From assembly GCA_964495805.1 (NCBI GenBank), contig CAZBWV010000042.1:66993-130992 (forward strand): a DNA stretch of 64,000 bases, given 5' to 3'. The translations under genes were made by a program, and so were the position numbers. The DNA comes from JALXCH01 sp964495805. Lineage in GTDB: Bacteria; Calditrichota; Calditrichia; RBG-13-44-9. The notes below the pieces were generated by a model. The model did not search any database. It had not been told where the DNA came from and worked only from the letters and a program-made list of their open reading frames with translations. Each line of letters begins with the position of its first letter. Position 1 is the first letter of the stretch. Of this stretch, positions 8,922-17,620 are shown one piece after another.

Positions 8922-10262
8922 TTATTTAAATACAATTAATTCCACCACTTTGAAGCGCACCGGTTTACCGTTACGCGTGGCAGGTTTGTACCGGTACTGT
9001 TTTAAGGCTTCCACAGCCAGCTGGGTTAAGCGTTTGTCCGAAGCCGGATTCAACACCCTCACTTTTTCCACTCGACCGTCGATTCCCACCGTGCATTCAG
9101 CCCGCACTTTTTCCGGTTTGGAGATATTCCAGGTAGCCGGGACAACCGGCGTTTTCTTGAACACATACTTTCGTTTCCCTCCATCGATCAGGGGTTCGAT
9201 AACCGTGGGAATGGCCGCACTGCTGGCAGCGGGCTTCGGTGTTGTGGTGGCCGGGGGAGTGGTTGTTTTGGCCGAAGTCGCAGGTTTGGTCGTTGCAGGT
9301 GGCGGAGTTGTTTTGGGTGCCGGGGCGGAAGAAACCGCCTTTTTAGGAGTTGGTGTTTTACGAACCACTGTTTTACCGGTTGATTTTGTCGATGCCGATT
9401 TGGAGGAAGTCCGGTTGGATGATGAAGCTGTTCTGGGCGGAGTGGAAGCTTTCTTTTCCAGTGCCGCACGCTTTTTTTGCTCCTCGCTCAACAGTCTTCG
9501 CAGTCGTTGGAGCTCCCGTTCGGTGTTTACGATGCGTTCGGAGGTCTTTTTCGTCTGATAATATTGATTCAGTCCCAGCACAATATTCAGAGCATTCAAT
9601 GTGGCAGAATCGTCAGGCCGAATTCGCAGAATGTTATTGTACATTTCGATTGCTTTATCGTACTGTTTAGCTGCTTCCGCTTTTTGGGCTTCTGCTTTGT
9701 AATATTCCACAATTTTCTCCTGTAGATCAAGAGCAGGCTGGTAATGAGGATCCAGAGCAAGAATTTGTTCAGTATAGTATATGGCATTGTTGTTGGCTGG
9801 CTTCAAGTAATTCTTCTTGGCAAATGCCTGATTGGCCTGAGCCATCAATTCCTGGATGTGAGTGTTAAGCTTTTCTTTGCTTTTTTTCGCCTCCTCCAGC
9901 TTGACGGAAATTTCCTGAATGCGTCGTTCAACAACCGGAATAAGTGGATCGTCCGGAAAGTTGAGTTTGATTTGCTGGTACAGTGTGAGTGCTTCGACCA
10001 GATCCCCTTTTTCATAAAGCATCTCTGCTTGAGAGAACAAATCGGCACTGGAAGGTCCCTTTTTTCCGGTTAACTGAAAGACCAGATACCCCAGAAGTCC
10101 TATAATTATGAGTAGTACCAGAATTTTAGGTAGTGAGATTTTCCGTTTCGGAGCCGGAGCAGGTTTATTCGGTTGGGTTGAGGAAGGCGGTGAACCGGAT
10201 GGTGTTCGGTTCGTCCAGAACTCACTGCCATTAAATGTGTTGTTAGGGGGAGATTGATACAT
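8922..10262 (-). CDS. TPR-containing TonB-type energy transducer
   Basis: A 446-residue protein that couples TPR repeats to a TonB C-terminal domain. Order: cytoplasmic Pro/Ser-rich tail (1-45), one membrane segment (about 46-64), TPR-like helices (about 73-225), a charged coiled coil (about 235-270), a Thr/Ala/Pro/Lys-rich linker (about 275-355) and a TonB C-terminal domain (about 375-446) with the typical TVGIDGRVEKVRVLNPASD pattern. TonB passes proton-motive force energy from ExbB/ExbD to outer-membrane receptors. The start has GAGGAGA upstream. It is the first gene of an operon with the TonB-dependent receptor, which it presumably serves. TPR-TonB fusions are seen in FCB bacteria; the partner of the TPR part is unknown. 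Confidence 0.85.
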   Translation of the reverse strand: MYQSPPNNTFNGSEFWTNRTPSGSPPSSTQPNKPAPAPKRKISLPKILVLLIIIGLLGYLVFQLTGKKGPSSADLFSQAEMLYEKGDLVEALTLYQQIKLNFPDDPLIPVVERRIQEISVKLEEAKKSKEKLNTHIQELMAQANQAFAKKNYLKPANNNAIYYTEQILALDPHYQPALDLQEKIVEYYKAEAQKAEAAKQYDKAIEMYNNILRIRPDDSATLNALNIVLGLNQYYQTKKTSERIVNTERELQRLRRLLSEEQKKRAALEKKASTPPRTASSSNRTSSKSASTKSTGKTVVRKTPTPKKAVSSAPAPKTTPPPATTKPATSAKTTTPPATTTPKPAASSAAIPTVIEPLIDGGKRKYVFKKTPVVPATWNISKPEKVRAECTVGIDGRVEKVRVLNPASDKRLTQLAVEALKQYRYKPATRNGKPVRFKVVELIVFK

Positions 10263-10306
10263 AGCTTTCTCCTCATGTTATATGATACATACTCGAGTGT
10301 TTAAAT

Positions 10307-10336
10307 GTATTATGCCTCTTATTCGGCATGGTACAA
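10307..10336 (-). promoter_or_regulatory. Possible promoter of the TPR-TonB/receptor operon
   Basis: On the minus strand TTGTAC (10336-10331) and TAATAC (10312-10307) are 18 nt apart, placing the transcript start about 38 nt before the ATG at 10262. It is a reasonable but not perfect match. Confidence 0.3.
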
Positions 10337-10679
10337 ATTGATTTTCTATATCAATGAGAACAGCTCCTCTACTTTTGTTAAAATATTTTACCCATAGTCA
10401 TTATAAGTTATATATATCACTTTTCCTCAAGTATAAAAATTAAAATGAGTTGCGATTTAAATCCCGTATTAATAAGAATATGTAAGATATTGCAATACTA
10501 TGCATAGGTTTGTCTGGAAGACAGGGAAGCTGAGTTCGTGTTATACAAAAATGAAAGTTTTATTTAAGCTTTAATAAATCTTTCGTATAAAACTGTTGTC
10601 TTTGGGGAAGGCTTGTAATTCGGATAATATGTGATGGATAGTACAATTCAAGAAGAATTTGGTGACAGATTTTTCCCAT
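10337..10679. other. AT-rich intergenic region, no gene seen
   Basis: This stretch between the TPR-TonB promoter and the next terminator is clearly richer in A/T than its surroundings. I see no open frame with a ribosome binding site, no tRNA-like fold, no tandem repeat and no strong hairpin. It may hold upstream control elements for the TPR-TonB operon. Confidence 0.5.
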
Positions 10680-10716
10680 AAAAAAAGAGCGCCAGATCCT
10701 CCCGGATGTGGCGCTC
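10680..10716 (-). terminator. Rho-independent terminator closing the phosphate operon
   Basis: GAGCGCCA (10687-10694) pairs with TGGCGCTC (10709-10716), with an inner ATCC/GGAT pairing. Seven A on the plus strand before the stem give a T-run on the minus strand. It sits 21 bp after the last gene of the minus-strand operon and is the only terminator seen downstream of 17580 in that operon. Confidence 0.88.
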
Positions 10717-10737
10717 GGACCGAAAACAGGGGGTTAT

Positions 10738-12006
10738 TTACCGGATCAAAAGCATTCTGCGGCTGATCTGGTACTTCCCTGCTTTCATGGTGTAGTAATA
10801 CAATCCGCTTCCCACTTCGCGACCCAGTTCATCTTTTCCGTCCCAGTAAACCGAATATTCGCCAGCGGTTTTCACCTGATTCACCAGCGTGCGAATTCGT
10901 TGACCCAGCACGTTGAAAATGGTGATCGTAACCCGTGCGGTGGAAGGAATCCGGTACGAAATGGTGGTACCGGGATTGAACGGATTGGGATAGTTTGGCA
11001 GCAAGACATAATTCTGAATGGTGGCCTCCCGGGGTCCGTGCCAGATGCCCACAATTGTGCCTCCCTCATTGGGGGCACCAATAGTGGGTTGTGAGAAGAA
11101 AACCCAGCAATTTTGTCCGTCCCGGATGCGCCCGTAAGAAGTATCGGTGGCCTGAGGTCCGAAAGTCAGGGTGTCCACGGGAGTGGTGCCGTCCGAAGCG
11201 AATAGCCCGATTTGTTCGCCGCCACTACTCAGTTTAATTTTCACATGCAGCACCCCCTGTTCCGGTTGTTTATCGGCCCAGAGGACCAGAAACTGTCCGG
11301 GCAGGATGGTGGTAGTATCCGGGGCGGTGGCAGGAATCTGCCAGATAGTGGGATTGGTCAAATCGTCGGTGATGTACATTCCGCCAATGTCCACCGGAGA
11401 GGTCCCCGCATTGAACAACTCAATCCAGTCGTCATATTCTCCGTATTCATCCGGGCAGCAGGAGTCGTTGCTGGCCATGAATTCATTCACAATGATGGGA
11501 ATGGGGCGATTGGTGTAGCGGGGAGTGGGATTATCGAACGTCATCCAGTTGTCCGTGCCATCGGGGTAGCGCCCGGAGGAAATGTCGGTGGTTTGAGGAC
11601 CGAAAGTCAGGGTATCGATCACCGTCCCGTCCGAAGCGTACAGACCGATCTGTTCGCCGCCGCTGCTCAGTTTAATTTTAACATGCAGAACGCCCTGTTC
11701 CGGCTGTTTGTCCGCCCACAGTAATAAAAATCCGCCCGGAGGGATGGTGGTCGAATCCGGAGCGGTGGTAGGAATTTGCCAGGCAGTGGGGTTGGTTAAA
11801 TCGTCGGTGATGTACATGCCGCCAATGTCCACCGGATTGGGACCGGGATTATAGATTTCAATCCAGTCATCGTATTCCCCGTATTCGTCGGCCAGGCAGG
11901 AATCGTTGCTGGCCAGAAACTCATTGATGTACAGCGTCTGGGCAGAAGCTCCCAACGCCCAGAGCAGTACCAGTGCCAGCAGTAAAATGGTAGAAAATTG
12001 CTTCAT
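10738..12006 (-). CDS. Secreted double lamin-tail-domain protein with T9SS-type sorting domain
   Basis: A 422-residue secreted protein. The frame is open further upstream, but ATG 12006 is chosen because AGGAGGG lies just before it and the protein then begins with a clean signal peptide (MKQFSTILLL... ending ASA). Two lamin-tail domains follow (about residues 23-165 and 166-310), each starting with NEFxASNDS and containing EYDDWIE and VLWADKQPEQGVLHVK. The last 85 residues are a T9SS / FlgD-like C-terminal sorting domain with NYPNPFNPGTTISY. LTD modules occur on bacterial surface proteins and extracellular nucleases and may bind nucleic acid or protein; no enzyme domain is present here. It is the last gene of the phosphate operon, 74 bp after the SdiA-regulated-type gene. 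Confidence 0.88.
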   Translation of the reverse strand: MKQFSTILLLALVLLWALGASAQTLYINEFLASNDSCLADEYGEYDDWIEIYNPGPNPVDIGGMYITDDLTNPTAWQIPTTAPDSTTIPPGGFLLLWADKQPEQGVLHVKIKLSSGGEQIGLYASDGTVIDTLTFGPQTTDISSGRYPDGTDNWMTFDNPTPRYTNRPIPIIVNEFMASNDSCCPDEYGEYDDWIELFNAGTSPVDIGGMYITDDLTNPTIWQIPATAPDTTTILPGQFLVLWADKQPEQGVLHVKIKLSSGGEQIGLFASDGTTPVDTLTFGPQATDTSYGRIRDGQNCWVFFSQPTIGAPNEGGTIVGIWHGPREATIQNYVLLPNYPNPFNPGTTISYRIPSTARVTITIFNVLGQRIRTLVNQVKTAGEYSVYWDGKDELGREVGSGLYYYTMKAGKYQISRRMLLIR

Positions 12007-12080
12007 GGTGCGCCCTCCTGTATTTTGTGTATGGTTACGACCAATTCCTCTATCCCTTATGGTGCATGGGTGTGTTAGAT

Positions 12081-12842
12081 TTATTGTTTGCTCAAAACAT
12101 ACAGCCGGGATTCGGCGTCGCTGACCAGATAAAATAACCCCTTTTGCGTATCCACTGCAATGCCTTCTGCTTTGGTGATGGGCAGGGAGTATTGTTGCAG
12201 TACACCCTGCGAAATGTCCCACAAAAACAGCATCTGGCTCTCGTCGCTGACAATCCAGAATCTCCCGCTAACGGTGTCCGCCCATAAACCGGAGTAATCC
12301 CCGGCAAATTGGAGTTCTATTTTTTGTTGTACCGTAAAATCGGTGTTCAATACCAGAAACAGGCCCGGACGTTTTTCTTTCAGTGCAAAAAACCGATGAT
12401 TTCCATCGATACATACCCCTTCCAGACCGCTATTATCTGACCCGGAGAGCAACTTGTGCCGTTCCAGTTCGTTTCCCTGCAGGTCCAGTTTTACCAGCTC
12501 CCGACTCACTTCCTCAGCAACCCACAAACAGTGTTCCGTGGAGTCGTAGGCAATGCCTTCCAGGTCTTCGCCCTGGTATTTTAGCGTTTGCAACACCGTG
12601 CCGGTTAAATTAATCCGATACACCTGATTGGTCTGGTCACTCACCGTCCACAGGGATTGTCCGTCCGACTGAAGCGTCAATCCGGATGGTTCGGGTATGC
12701 TTAGCTCGTACACCGCCACTTGTTTCAAAGCCGGTGCGCTTTGTTCGGGTTCGGTGCTTTCCGAAAGCGAACATCCCAGCTGCACGAAAAGGAATCCGGC
12801 GGTGAGCCCAAGTACCCACCGCCGAATGAGTTGACTGCTCAT
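12081..12842 (-). CDS. SdiA-regulated-family beta-propeller lipoprotein (YjiK-like)
   Basis: A 253-residue lipoprotein: the signal peptide ends in VQLGCS with Cys24 as lipidation site. The rest consists of short beta-propeller blades with motifs such as EPSGLTL, GEDLEGIAYD, SGLEGVCID and KAEGIAVD, the pattern of the SdiA-regulated (YjiK) family. The function of that family is not established; the fold is shared with some phytases and esterases, so a phosphate-releasing or ligand-binding role is possible but only inferred from its place in a phosphate operon. The start overlaps the stop of the upstream LTD lipoprotein gene by 4 bp (ATGA), so the two are translationally coupled. Confidence 0.8.
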   Translation of the reverse strand: MSSQLIRRWVLGLTAGFLFVQLGCSLSESTEPEQSAPALKQVAVYELSIPEPSGLTLQSDGQSLWTVSDQTNQVYRINLTGTVLQTLKYQGEDLEGIAYDSTEHCLWVAEEVSRELVKLDLQGNELERHKLLSGSDNSGLEGVCIDGNHRFFALKEKRPGLFLVLNTDFTVQQKIELQFAGDYSGLWADTVSGRFWIVSDESQMLFLWDISQGVLQQYSLPITKAEGIAVDTQKGLFYLVSDAESRLYVLSKQ

Positions 12843-14140
12843 TGATTAGGTGCTCCTGGTGTCGGGTTCTGGAAGAATTGCCAGTTATCGCTACCGTCTG
12901 GCAAACGTCCGTACGAAACGTCGGTCGTTTGCGGTCCGAAGGTGAGCGAATCAATCACTGTGGTTCCGTTGGGAGCAGTCAGGCCAATTTGTTCTCCGCC
13001 ACTGCTTAATTTAATATTCACATGCAGCACCCCCTGCTCAGGTTGTTTATCCGCCCATAAAACCAAAAATCCACCGGCAGGAATGGTGGTGGAATCCGGA
13101 GCAGTGGTGGGAATCTGCCAGGCAGTCAGGTCAGTTAAATCGTCGGTAATGTACATGCCACCAATATCCACCGGATTGGGACCGGGATTGTAAATTTCAA
13201 TCCAATCGTCATATTCGCCGTTCTCATCTGCGTAAGCGGAATCGTTACTGGCCATGAATTCATTGATGTACAATATTGGCGGAATGTAGCCCACCTGGAA
13301 GGAGAGCGTGTCGGAGACGGCTGTTCTCCCACCGGAATCACTCGCTTTAATGAAGAAGTAAATCATGGTTCCATCCTTAAAGGGACCAATCTGGGCAGAG
13401 TAATTGTCGCCACTTCCGCTCATGGACACGGTGTTGATCAGCGAATCCTGCTTGCCATAGGTTAATTCCACCTGCGCCAGATCACCGTCGGGATCGGTTA
13501 CCGTGGCAGTGATGGTGACCATATCGCCAGCATTGATGGTATCTGGCGAAACGGAAATATTGGAAATGGCCGGTGGTTGAGGAGCGGAAGCACCGGTGTT
13601 GGAAGCACCCGGTGTGGGAGTGGTGAAGTTTTTCCACTGGCTGCCACCATCAGGATATCGCCCTTCGGACACATCCGTATTTTGTGGGCCATAGGTGTAC
13701 TGATCCACAATAGTCATTCCATCCGGTTCGGTCAGCACGATATCCTCTCCGCCACTGGAGAGTTTGAAGCCCAGATGCAGTACGCCCTGCTCTGGCTGTC
13801 CGTCTGCCCACAATACCAGAAAACCTCCCGGGGGAATGGTGGTTTTAGCCGGATCGGTATTGGGAATCTGGCTTTTCTGAATGGTGGATTTGTCGTCCGA
13901 CAGGAAAAATCCGGCAATGTTAATGGTATCGGAACCGTAGTTGTATAGTTCAATCCAGTCGTCGAATTCACCGTTTTCATCAGCGCAGCAGGCGTCGTTG
14001 CTGGCCAGAAATTCGTTAATCACCAGCTTGTAATTGCTGCCCGCCGGGGGTTGTTCGTTGGTCACCGTGTCATCCAGGCTGCAGCTATGCAACCAGAGAC
14101 CCAGTGCCAGCAAAATGAGAGCAATTTTTAATCCCTTCAT
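12839..14140 (-). CDS. Lipoprotein with two lamin-tail domains and an Ig-like domain
   Basis: A 433-residue lipoprotein; the lipobox LHSCS makes Cys19 the acylated residue. Domain order: lamin-tail domain 1 (about 38-180), an Ig-like beta domain (about 190-285, with ISPDTINAGDMVTITATV-type strands), lamin-tail domain 2 (about 288-433). Domain 2 is almost identical to the first lamin-tail domain of the secreted protein at 10738-12006, so one was copied from the other recently or they are kept alike by gene conversion. A good ribosome binding site (CGGAGG) precedes the ATG. It follows the porin gene by 18 bp and overlaps the next gene by 4 bp. Its partner or ligand on the cell surface is unknown. 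Confidence 0.87.
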   Translation of the reverse strand: MKGLKIALILLALGLWLHSCSLDDTVTNEQPPAGSNYKLVINEFLASNDACCADENGEFDDWIELYNYGSDTINIAGFFLSDDKSTIQKSQIPNTDPAKTTIPPGGFLVLWADGQPEQGVLHLGFKLSSGGEDIVLTEPDGMTIVDQYTYGPQNTDVSEGRYPDGGSQWKNFTTPTPGASNTGASAPQPPAISNISVSPDTINAGDMVTITATVTDPDGDLAQVELTYGKQDSLINTVSMSGSGDNYSAQIGPFKDGTMIYFFIKASDSGGRTAVSDTLSFQVGYIPPILYINEFMASNDSAYADENGEYDDWIEIYNPGPNPVDIGGMYITDDLTDLTAWQIPTTAPDSTTIPAGGFLVLWADKQPEQGVLHVNIKLSSGGEQIGLTAPNGTTVIDSLTFGPQTTDVSYGRLPDGSDNWQFFQNPTPGAPNQ

Positions 14141-14158
14141 GCTTGCCTCCGTGGTATG

Positions 14159-15406
14159 TTAGAAGAAAAATTTAATCATAAATTGCACATAGCTAAATTC
14201 GTCGCCTCCAATGACCCCGTTCCCGGTGGCATTCTCGGAATTGTGCACAATGGTGTAATTGAGCTGGTTCACAATGTTGTCGTTGGGGTACCAGTTCAGC
14301 CCGAAAGTATAGTTGTTCGCCCGGCCACCCAGAATCAGTGCTTCGGTATCGGACAGATTCAGGTGGCTGTAGCGGAACCCCAGTTCCCAGGCACCCAGTC
14401 CTTTTTTGCGGGGAATCAGCTGACCGAACTCACCCTGCGTTGGGTCCCAGGGGCGGGATTCACCGGTAATGGTCCACAGCAGGTAAACATAACCACCGGA
14501 GAAGTTGGCGGTTTCCACGCCGTCGATGTTGTTCAGATACTGGTTGGGCAGGCTGTGCAATTGCACCCCTACATATTCGCCTTGCAGGTGAAAGTTCCGG
14601 TACACCAGAGCCCCCTCCACAATACCGCGATAATCGTAGCTCACGTTACGAATGGTACCGGTTTCCAGCATTTCCAGATCGCCGATTTTGGTTTCCGGTT
14701 CCGCTTTAAACTCTTCTGCCCAGGTTTCGTCATCGGGACGCACCCATACGCCGGAGACTCCCAGGTGCATGATCAGGCGATCATTTTGAATGGGGGTGAA
14801 GGCAAATCGGGCAGCCAGTCCGCCGCCGGTTTCGTCTTTGGTTTTGTTTTTGCGGGTGTCAAACATCTGGCCAAATAGCGCTGCCCGTACATTCCACTTC
14901 TGTCCCCAGCGGGAATATTCCACCGCCATCCGCCGGTGCAGTTTATCTGCCAGACCGAAATAAGCACGTTCCGGAAAGGGAAGGTAGCGGGAGCTGGTCA
15001 GAATCTCCAGACCGAACGGAACTTTAAAATTACCCACTTTGATGTGGGAATTCCGGAAACCCCGATAGGCGAGGTACATATCCTTCATTTCCACAATGCC
15101 TTCCGCCACATCGATATCCCATTCCGCGTACCAGGTGCGCCACATTTTCATCTTCAGCGCAAAGCGAATTTTGCGGGGATGGGTTCCGTTGCTCAGCTCG
15201 TTTTTGTTCTCGAAGAAATAGGCACCGTTAATAAATGCCCGGGTGTCGAAGCGTCCGGCAAATTCACCGTCCAGCGAACGCCAGAACAAAATCCCGTGGT
15301 CCCATTCCGTTTTGGCGGGATGAATCTCCTCCTGGGCCTGAAGCATCATGGGAGCCAACCAGGCCAGAAGCAGTATCGCCATCCAGACAACCATCATTCG
15401 TTTCAT
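14159..15406 (-). CDS. OprP/OprO-family phosphate-selective porin
   Basis: A 415-residue outer-membrane porin: signal peptide 1-24 (ending LQAQ), then a barrel rich in alternating aromatic strands, ending in FMIKFFF with terminal Phe. The N-terminal part contains the pattern of the phosphate-selective porin O/P family: RFDTRAFINGAYFFE, RKIRFALKMKMWRTWYAEWD, VGNFKVPFGLE and LADKLHRRMAVEYSR. The family lets phosphate or polyphosphate pass the outer membrane, which agrees with the PiT transporter gene 30 bp upstream. AAGGAGG stands 7 nt before the start. Actual selectivity (phosphate versus polyphosphate or other anions) cannot be read from the sequence. Confidence 0.88.
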   Translation of the reverse strand: MKRMMVVWMAILLLAWLAPMMLQAQEEIHPAKTEWDHGILFWRSLDGEFAGRFDTRAFINGAYFFENKNELSNGTHPRKIRFALKMKMWRTWYAEWDIDVAEGIVEMKDMYLAYRGFRNSHIKVGNFKVPFGLEILTSSRYLPFPERAYFGLADKLHRRMAVEYSRWGQKWNVRAALFGQMFDTRKNKTKDETGGGLAARFAFTPIQNDRLIMHLGVSGVWVRPDDETWAEEFKAEPETKIGDLEMLETGTIRNVSYDYRGIVEGALVYRNFHLQGEYVGVQLHSLPNQYLNNIDGVETANFSGGYVYLLWTITGESRPWDPTQGEFGQLIPRKKGLGAWELGFRYSHLNLSDTEALILGGRANNYTFGLNWYPNDNIVNQLNYTIVHNSENATGNGVIGGDEFSYVQFMIKFFF

Positions 15407-15436
15407 GGAGTTCCTCCTTAAGATTAATGATATCGA

Positions 15437-16915
15437 TTATTGAGACACGCGAAAAATTAAATATAGCTCACGTCTTCTTTTACGAATAGCTTTATTATAG
15501 ATTTTATTGACATTTTTGTCCGGTTTCAGGCGCCAGGCGGGACTGATTTGCGCCAGGGCTTCGTCCAGCTGCCATTTGTGGACAAATACCCGGCCGTGTA
15601 ACTGTTTTACCGCTTCAATTTGTTCGGGTGTAAAGTGGTTGGGGTCCATCTCCCGTTCGGCAATGGTAGAATCGATGCGGAAACTGTCCCGCTGGGCAAT
15701 ATTGAAAATCTGATACAGCTGACTCTCGCTTAACTGTTCGTGTTCTTTCAGCGCTTCGCGAAATTTGGACATGTTGTGGAAACGCTGCCCTTCCAGTTCT
15801 TTGAGATGTTCCACCGGAATGTGCTTTTCCTCCAGCTTGTGAATCACCGCCGGGGAAAGCTCGTAGGTTACCGGTCGTACCACCTGCTGTTCGAAGACAT
15901 TCTGCACAAAGAAAAGTGCAACAAAACTGAACAACGCCGCGGCAATGGGAGTGGTGATCCAGCCCGAAGCGATTTTACCTAATATTCCGTAATTGATTCC
16001 CTTGCCACCTTTGGCTATGCCGATCCCGATTACCGCGCCAATCACAGCCTGGGAACTGGAAACCGGAACCAGCGGAATGGGCGGCAGACCATGGGAGACC
16101 AGCCAGTGCTCCAGACTTTCGGAAGCAAACAGGAATAGCACAATGGATTCGGATAGCACCACAATGAGCGCCATCACCGGAGTCAGTTTGTACACTTCGT
16201 TCCCCACCGTGCGCATCACCCGTTCCGAATAGGTGTAAATGCCCACGGCAATGGCCAGAGCGCCTAACAGGAACAACTGCTGGGTTCCGCTGAAACGTAT
16301 GGAGCCCGGTAGAACAATATCCTTAAAGGGAGATGCCGGTACGAATACGCCCATTACATTTGCAATGTTGTTCGCACCCAGACTGTACGCCCCAAATGCA
16401 CCCACTACAATCAGACCAACCCGGGTGTAAGCATCTAATTCCAGCATGTGGATGCGTGCCCGGCCCAATACAACTTTAAATATCCGAAATAGAATAATGG
16501 AGAACACCGCCGCCAGTACCGGGGAGACCACCCAGGTGGAGACGATTTTCCCCAGGGAATTCAGGTCGGTGGGAGAACCGGTGAACAGGTTCCAGCCAAT
16601 GATGGCTCCCACAATGGCCTGGGAGGTGGAAACCGGCAGTTTGAGTTTGGTCATCCAGGTGACTGTGGCAGCGGCTGCCAGCGCAACGGTAAAGGAGCCC
16701 GCCAGGGCGTTTACTGCACCTAATTTACCCAGGGTATGGGCTGCTCCCGCACCACTGATGACTGCTCCCAGAATCACGAAAATGCTTGCCACCAATGCCG
16801 CTACCTTGAACCGAACCATCTTGGAACCCACCGCCGTACCAAATACATTGGCTGCGTCGTTGGCTCCCAGCGACCATCCTAAAAAAAGTCCGCTTAGCAG
16901 AAAAAACCATATCAT
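15437..16915 (-). CDS. pit: PiT-family inorganic phosphate transporter with C-terminal extension
   Basis: A 492-residue inner-membrane permease that brings in phosphate (or metal phosphate) with a cation. The two inverted PiT signatures are present: GANDAANVFGTAVG near residue 18 and GANNIANVMG near the middle. About ten to twelve membrane segments fill the first 340 residues. The last 150 residues are soluble, charged and helical, lying after the final membrane segment; ordinary PiT proteins lack such a tail, and a regulatory or PhoU-binding role is my inference. The gene begins 17 bp after the DUF47 gene and is followed 30 bp later by the porin gene. Metal-phosphate or sulfate use cannot be excluded. 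Confidence 0.92.
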   Translation of the reverse strand: MIWFFLLSGLFLGWSLGANDAANVFGTAVGSKMVRFKVAALVASIFVILGAVISGAGAAHTLGKLGAVNALAGSFTVALAAAATVTWMTKLKLPVSTSQAIVGAIIGWNLFTGSPTDLNSLGKIVSTWVVSPVLAAVFSIILFRIFKVVLGRARIHMLELDAYTRVGLIVVGAFGAYSLGANNIANVMGVFVPASPFKDIVLPGSIRFSGTQQLFLLGALAIAVGIYTYSERVMRTVGNEVYKLTPVMALIVVLSESIVLFLFASESLEHWLVSHGLPPIPLVPVSSSQAVIGAVIGIGIAKGGKGINYGILGKIASGWITTPIAAALFSFVALFFVQNVFEQQVVRPVTYELSPAVIHKLEEKHIPVEHLKELEGQRFHNMSKFREALKEHEQLSESQLYQIFNIAQRDSFRIDSTIAEREMDPNHFTPEQIEAVKQLHGRVFVHKWQLDEALAQISPAWRLKPDKNVNKIYNKAIRKRRRELYLIFRVSQ

Positions 16916-16932
16916 CGTCGCCTATTCCCCCG

Positions 16933-17580
16933 TTATAAGTAGCGTTTGATGGTTGCAATTGCCAGACGGTCGCACACATCTTCGGCATCGTCGGCAATAT
17001 TTTCGATGTGATAGGCAAAATAGCGCATGTGAATTTTGTGGCTCAATCGCAAATCGTCTTTGCGGAAAACCAGCCGCTTAATTTTCTCCGCAATTTTGTC
17101 CGATTCCTTCTCGTAAAACAGCACCTTGTTGATGTGGTCGCGCACGGCAGCCAGTTCGCGGAAATAAGAACGAATGGCCAGAACCATCGCCTCCACCGCG
17201 GAAGTGGACACTTCCGCCAGCTCAATGTACAACGGGTGAAGCTCTTCGATGATTTCGGGAATTTCCACCGAAAATTGGAGCAATGTTTCGTTCATGGTGT
17301 TAAGCACGGTGTCGGTGCTTTCTAATAAACCCAGCACGTCGCCGCGGGACTCCGGGATGAGGGTTTGTTCGTACAGTTTGCTCTCAATGTCCCGCCGCAA
17401 CTGGTCACCCCGGCTTTCCAGGTTGTCCAGGTCGTGAAGCCGTCCCTCAAAATCGTCGGTTCGTCCCTCCAGATAATACTTTACCCCCTGACGAAACAGC
17501 AGGGCACCTCGAACCACACAGTCCAGATATTCATCAATCTGCGATTCTAACTCTTTGGTTTTTTTGAATAAGAATGCCAT
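16933..17580 (-). CDS. DUF47 / PhoU-like phosphate transport regulator
   Basis: A 215-residue, almost wholly helical protein of the DUF47 (TIGR00153) family, distant relatives of PhoU that usually lie next to pit genes and are thought to control PiT activity. Seen here are the family features DNLESRGDQLRRDIE (about residue 50), ESTDTVLNTMNETLL and the C-terminal AYHIENIADDAEDVCDRL. The start has GAGGAAC 6 nt upstream. It is the first gene of the phosphate operon. Immediately upstream lies the long 9-bp repeat, beyond which a possible promoter is found. Identification is firm at family level; the regulatory role is from established pairing with pit. Confidence 0.92.
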   Translation of the reverse strand: MAFLFKKTKELESQIDEYLDCVVRGALLFRQGVKYYLEGRTDDFEGRLHDLDNLESRGDQLRRDIESKLYEQTLIPESRGDVLGLLESTDTVLNTMNETLLQFSVEIPEIIEELHPLYIELAEVSTSAVEAMVLAIRSYFRELAAVRDHINKVLFYEKESDKIAEKIKRLVFRKDDLRLSHKIHMRYFAYHIENIADDAEDVCDRLAIATIKRYL

Positions 17581-17620
17581 GTTAGTTCCTCTTGTTTTTT
17601 GTAGCTGCTGAATCGGTTAA

